From Marinobacter szutsaonensis (GTDB lineage Bacteria; Pseudomonadota; Gammaproteobacteria; Pseudomonadales; Oleiphilaceae), in the NCBI RefSeq assembly GCF_039523335.1, contig NZ_BAAAFC010000001.1, positions 1,240,001 to 1,304,000 of the forward strand: a stretch of 64,000 nucleotides of DNA, written 5' to 3'. Below, piece by piece: positions 61,426-64,000 of this stretch. The notes under the pieces are model-generated. The model did no database searches. It worked only from the letters and a program-made list of their open reading frames with translations, and had not been told where the DNA came from. A program made the position numbers and the translations under genes. The first letter of the stretch is position 1. Every line of letters begins with the position of its first letter.

Positions 61426-62124
61426 TCATACAGTAAGATACTTTTTGATCAGCGCATCCGTCAGGCTCGCAATCTCGTCTTCCGCAACTCGGCGCCCACG
61501 ATCAACAATCGCAAACCGATCCGCGTACTTCTTCGCAAACGGCAACTTCTGCTCCACCAACAATACCGTCAGCCCATCTTCTTCAATCAGCCTACGAATC
61601 ACTTCCCCAATCTGCGCCACAATATTCGGCTGAATCCCCTCCCCCGGCTCATCCAGAATCAGCAGCCTGGGCTCAATCACCAACGCCCTGCCAATCGCCA
61701 GCTGCTGTTGCTGCCCACCGGACAGGTCGCCCCCTCGCCGATGCCGCATTTCCTTCAGCACCGGAAACAGCTCGTACACCCGCTCGGGGATCTTCTTGCT
61801 GCCATCGGCCCGCACCGCCAGCCCGGTGCGCAGGTTTTCCTCCACCGTCAGCAGCGGAAAGATCTGCCGGCCCTGGGGCACGTAGCCGATGCCCAGTCTT
61901 GAGCGATCTTCGATTTTCTTTTTCGTGAGCTCTACATCCTGCGCGAATTCGATGGAACCACTCTTGGCGGTTTCCTCGCCCATGATGCATTTCATCAGGG
62001 TGGTCTTGCCCACGCCGTTGCGACCCATCACGCAGGTGCACTCGCCCTGGGGCACGTCCAGCTCCAGGTCCCAGAGGGTGTGGCTTTCGCCGTAGTAGTG
62101 GTTGAGTTGGTTGATCTTGAGCAT
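61426..62124 (-). CDS. urtE: Urea ABC transporter ATP-binding protein UrtE
   Basis: 232 residues from ATG 62124, which overlaps the urtD stop by one base. ABC ATPase: Walker A GRNGVGKTTLMK, signature LSGGQQQQLAIGRAL, Walker B RLLILDEPGEGIQPN and the D-loop/H region VEQ. KKIEDRSRLGIGYVPQGRQIFPLLTVEENL is typical of UrtE/LivF types. With UrtD it powers urea import. Last gene of the operon seen here. Confidence 0.93.
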   Translation of the reverse strand: MLKINQLNHYYGESHTLWDLELDVPQGECTCVMGRNGVGKTTLMKCIMGEETAKSGSIEFAQDVELTKKKIEDRSRLGIGYVPQGRQIFPLLTVEENLRTGLAVRADGSKKIPERVYELFPVLKEMRHRRGGDLSGGQQQQLAIGRALVIEPRLLILDEPGEGIQPNIVAQIGEVIRRLIEEDGLTVLLVEQKLPFAKKYADRFAIVDRGRRVAEDEIASLTDALIKKYLTV

Positions 62125-62948
62125 CAGGCGTCTTCCCCGAGGTAAACCTTGATCACTTCCGGGTCGTTGGAGACCTGGTCCATGGTGCCTTCGGCCAGCA
62201 CGCTGCCCTGGTGCAGCACGGTAACCTGGCGAGCGATGGAGCGCACGAAGCCCATGTCGTGTTCCACCACCACAACGGACTGCTTGCCCGCGAGGCTGGT
62301 GAGCAGTTCGGCGGTGCGCTCCATTTCCTGTTCGGTCATGCCGGCCACGGGTTCGTCCACCAGCAGCAGGCGGGGCTTCTGCATCAGCAGCATGCCGATC
62401 TCCAGCCACTGTTTCTGGCCGTGGGAGAGGATGCCGGCGGGGCGGTCGCGCAGGTCCCTGAGGCCGATGAGTTCGAGCACTTCGTCGATGCGGTCCCGGT
62501 ACTCGGCTTTCATGATGGCGGTGAGCGTCGGGAAGATGCGCTTGTCCGCCGCCATGGCCAGTTCCAGGTTCTCGAACACGGTGAGCGCTTCGAACACGGT
62601 GGGTTTCTGGAACTTGCGGCCGATGCCGAGGGTGGCGATGTCCGGCTCGTTCATGGTGAGCAGGTTGTGGCGGCTGCCGAACCACACCGAGCCGGTGTCC
62701 GGGCGGGTCTTGCCGGTGATGATGTCCATCATGGTGGTCTTGCCCGCGCCGTTGGGGCCGATGATGCAGCGCAGCTCGCCGTCGTCGATGGTGAGGTTGA
62801 GGTTGTTGATGGCCCTGAAGCCGTCAAAGCTCACGCTCACGTCTTCCAGGTACAGGATCGGGCCGTGGCGCACGTCCACCGGGGACTGCACCGGCGCCAG
62901 GAATTCGAACACGTGCTCGCGGTCGGTCAGTTGCTCGAAGATGCTCAT
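62124..62948 (-). CDS. urtD: Urea ABC transporter ATP-binding protein UrtD
   Basis: 274 residues. Walker A GPNGAGKTTMMD near residue 72, GRKFQKPTVFEALTVFENLELAM, the signature ILSHGQKQWLEIGMLLMQ (SHGQK in place of SGGQ, normal in UrtD/LivG relatives) and Walker B LLLVDEPVAGMTEQE, then VVVEHDMGFV. The ATG overlaps the urtC stop by four bases. Paired with UrtE; membrane subunits are UrtB and UrtC. Confidence 0.94.
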   Translation of the reverse strand: MSIFEQLTDREHVFEFLAPVQSPVDVRHGPILYLEDVSVSFDGFRAINNLNLTIDDGELRCIIGPNGAGKTTMMDIITGKTRPDTGSVWFGSRHNLLTMNEPDIATLGIGRKFQKPTVFEALTVFENLELAMAADKRIFPTLTAIMKAEYRDRIDEVLELIGLRDLRDRPAGILSHGQKQWLEIGMLLMQKPRLLLVDEPVAGMTEQEMERTAELLTSLAGKQSVVVVEHDMGFVRSIARQVTVLHQGSVLAEGTMDQVSNDPEVIKVYLGEDA

Positions 62949-64000
62949 GCCGTGGCCTCCTGTGCGTTGGTGGGTTCAGCGGTTTCCGCTTTCCGGCGTT
63001 TCTGCAGCAGGCCGGCGATGCCCTTGGGCAGGAACACGGTCACCAGTACGAACAGGCCGCCGAGGGCGAACAGCCAGGCGTCCGGCATGATGCCGGTGAA
63101 CACGGTCTTGGCGTAGTTCACCAGGATGGCACCGATCACCGCGCCATACAGGGTCGCGCGGCCACCGAGGGCCACCCACACCACGATTTCGATAGAGAAC
63201 AGTGGCGAGAATTCGCTCGGGTTGATGATGCCCACCTGGGGCACGTAGAGCGCGCCGGCCACGCCCGCCAGCATGGCGGAGACCACGAACACGAACAGCT
63301 GCACCCGTTCCACCCGATAGCCCAGGAAGCGGGTACGGGCCTCGGCGTCCCGGCAGGCCACGCTCACGCGGCCGAGCTTGCTGGTGACGATGCCGCGGCA
63401 GATCACGTAGCCGATGGCCAGGGCGATGCCGGTGGCGATGAACAGCCCGAGGCGGGTGGCGTCGGTGCGCAAGTCAAAGCCGAGAATGTCCTTGAAGTCG
63501 GTCAGGCCGTTGTTGCCGCCAAAGCCCATCTCGTTGCGGAAGAAGGCCAGCATCAGGGCGAAGGTGAGCGCCTGGGTGATGATGGAGAGGTACACCCCGG
63601 TCACCCGGGAGCGGAAGGCCAGGAAGCCGAATACCAGCGCCAGCAGGCCCGGGGCCAGCAGTACCATGATGAACGCGAACCAGGCCATGTCGAAGCCGTG
63701 CCAGTACCAGGGCAGCTCCTGCCAGTTCAGGAACACCATGAAGTCCGGCAGGATCGGGTCGCCGTAGGTGCCGCGATCGCCGATCTGGCGCATCAGGTAC
63801 ATGCCCATGGCGTAGCCGCCGAGGGCGAAGAAGGCGCCGTGGCCGAGGCTGAGGATGCCGAGGTAGCCCCACACCAGGTCCACCGCCACTGCCAGCAGCG
63901 CGTAGCACAGGTACTTACCCAGCAGGGTGACGGTGTAGGAGCTGACGTACAGGGCGCTGTCCTGCGGCATGAACAGGTGCAGCGCGCTGACCACAACCAG
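62945..64000 (-). CDS. urtC: Urea ABC transporter permease UrtC (partial, 5' end outside window)
   Basis: The frame is open to the right edge of the window, so the N-terminus lies beyond it. At least 350 residues with about nine hydrophobic helices. Family segments: GKYLCYALLAVAVDLVWGYLGILSLGHGAFFALGGYAMGMYLMR, then SIITQALTFALMLAFFRNEMGFGGNNGLTDFKDILG and YVPQVGIINPSEFSPLFSIEIVVWVALGGRATLYGAVIGA. These are the LivM/UrtC marks. The cognate UrtA and UrtB genes should lie further right. Confidence 0.93.
   Translation of the reverse strand: MVVVSALHLFMPQDSALYVSSYTVTLLGKYLCYALLAVAVDLVWGYLGILSLGHGAFFALGGYAMGMYLMRQIGDRGTYGDPILPDFMVFLNWQELPWYWHGFDMAWFAFIMVLLAPGLLALVFGFLAFRSRVTGVYLSIITQALTFALMLAFFRNEMGFGGNNGLTDFKDILGFDLRTDATRLGLFIATGIALAIGYVICRGIVTSKLGRVSVACRDAEARTRFLGYRVERVQLFVFVVSAMLAGVAGALYVPQVGIINPSEFSPLFSIEIVVWVALGGRATLYGAVIGAILVNYAKTVFTGIMPDAWLFALGGLFVLVTVFLPKGIAGLLQKRRKAETAEPTNAQEATA

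Overview
The window reads as chromosomal DNA of a moderately GC-rich marine gammaproteobacterium, most likely Marinobacter or a close relative. This rests on the gene set (arc genes, a TRAP dctPQM operon with a BCCT carrier, urtCDE, radD, many small lipoproteins), on dense short transcription units and on mid-to-high GC codon use. The genus is an inference from gene content, not from a marker gene. I saw no rRNA, tRNA or CRISPR array.

Bases 1-36000 look like an ordinary core-type chromosome. In order they hold: the end of an arginine deiminase operon (arcB, arcC); a decayed MASE1-GGDEF gene; a secreted alpha/beta hydrolase; a racemase-like protein and a deaminase; an Atg22-like MFS carrier; a run of stress and housekeeping genes (DsbA-like, DUF2750, DUF4112, LysR with a methyltransferase, 3-HIBADH-like, J-domain, vWA, YqeY, GST, Nudix); a tight four-gene operon of CsgG plus small lipoproteins (17.0-19.0 kb); a PAAR protein and a patatin; a BCCT carrier and a TRAP system (20.8-25.5 kb); a cold-shock gene with a strong terminator; then hydrolases, SlyD, a DUF938 methyltransferase, a HAD, radD, a metal-dependent hydrolase, an RHH protein and a DJ-1 protein.

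Bases 36200-54800 are a patchwork. A short REP-like motif (core ATAGATCTGTCCCGGTTTT) occurs at least seven times here and I found no full copy elsewhere. One copy abuts the 3' end of a RAYT (Y1 REP-associated) transposase remnant. Several genes occur twice, once whole and once whole, truncated or split: the YfcE-like phosphodiesterase, the SEC-C protein, a thioredoxin-like gene and the 5' end of the metal-dependent hydrolase gene. An SDR gene sits inside the split thioredoxin copy. There are further remnants (MOSC, tautomerase, frameshifted DUF3010) and a higBA toxin-antitoxin pair with a clear palindromic operator.

Bases 54770-61180 form an accessory island, strongly AT-rich in its right half. 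It carries two unknown genes on the minus strand and, on the plus strand, a PD-(D/E)XK nuclease-like protein, an unknown 266-residue protein and a 751-residue SF1 helicase. The last two lie 4 bases apart. This is the best candidate in the window for an undescribed, possibly anti-phage, system. From 61.4 kb to the right edge the urea ABC transporter genes urtE, urtD and urtC (partial) return to the host base composition.
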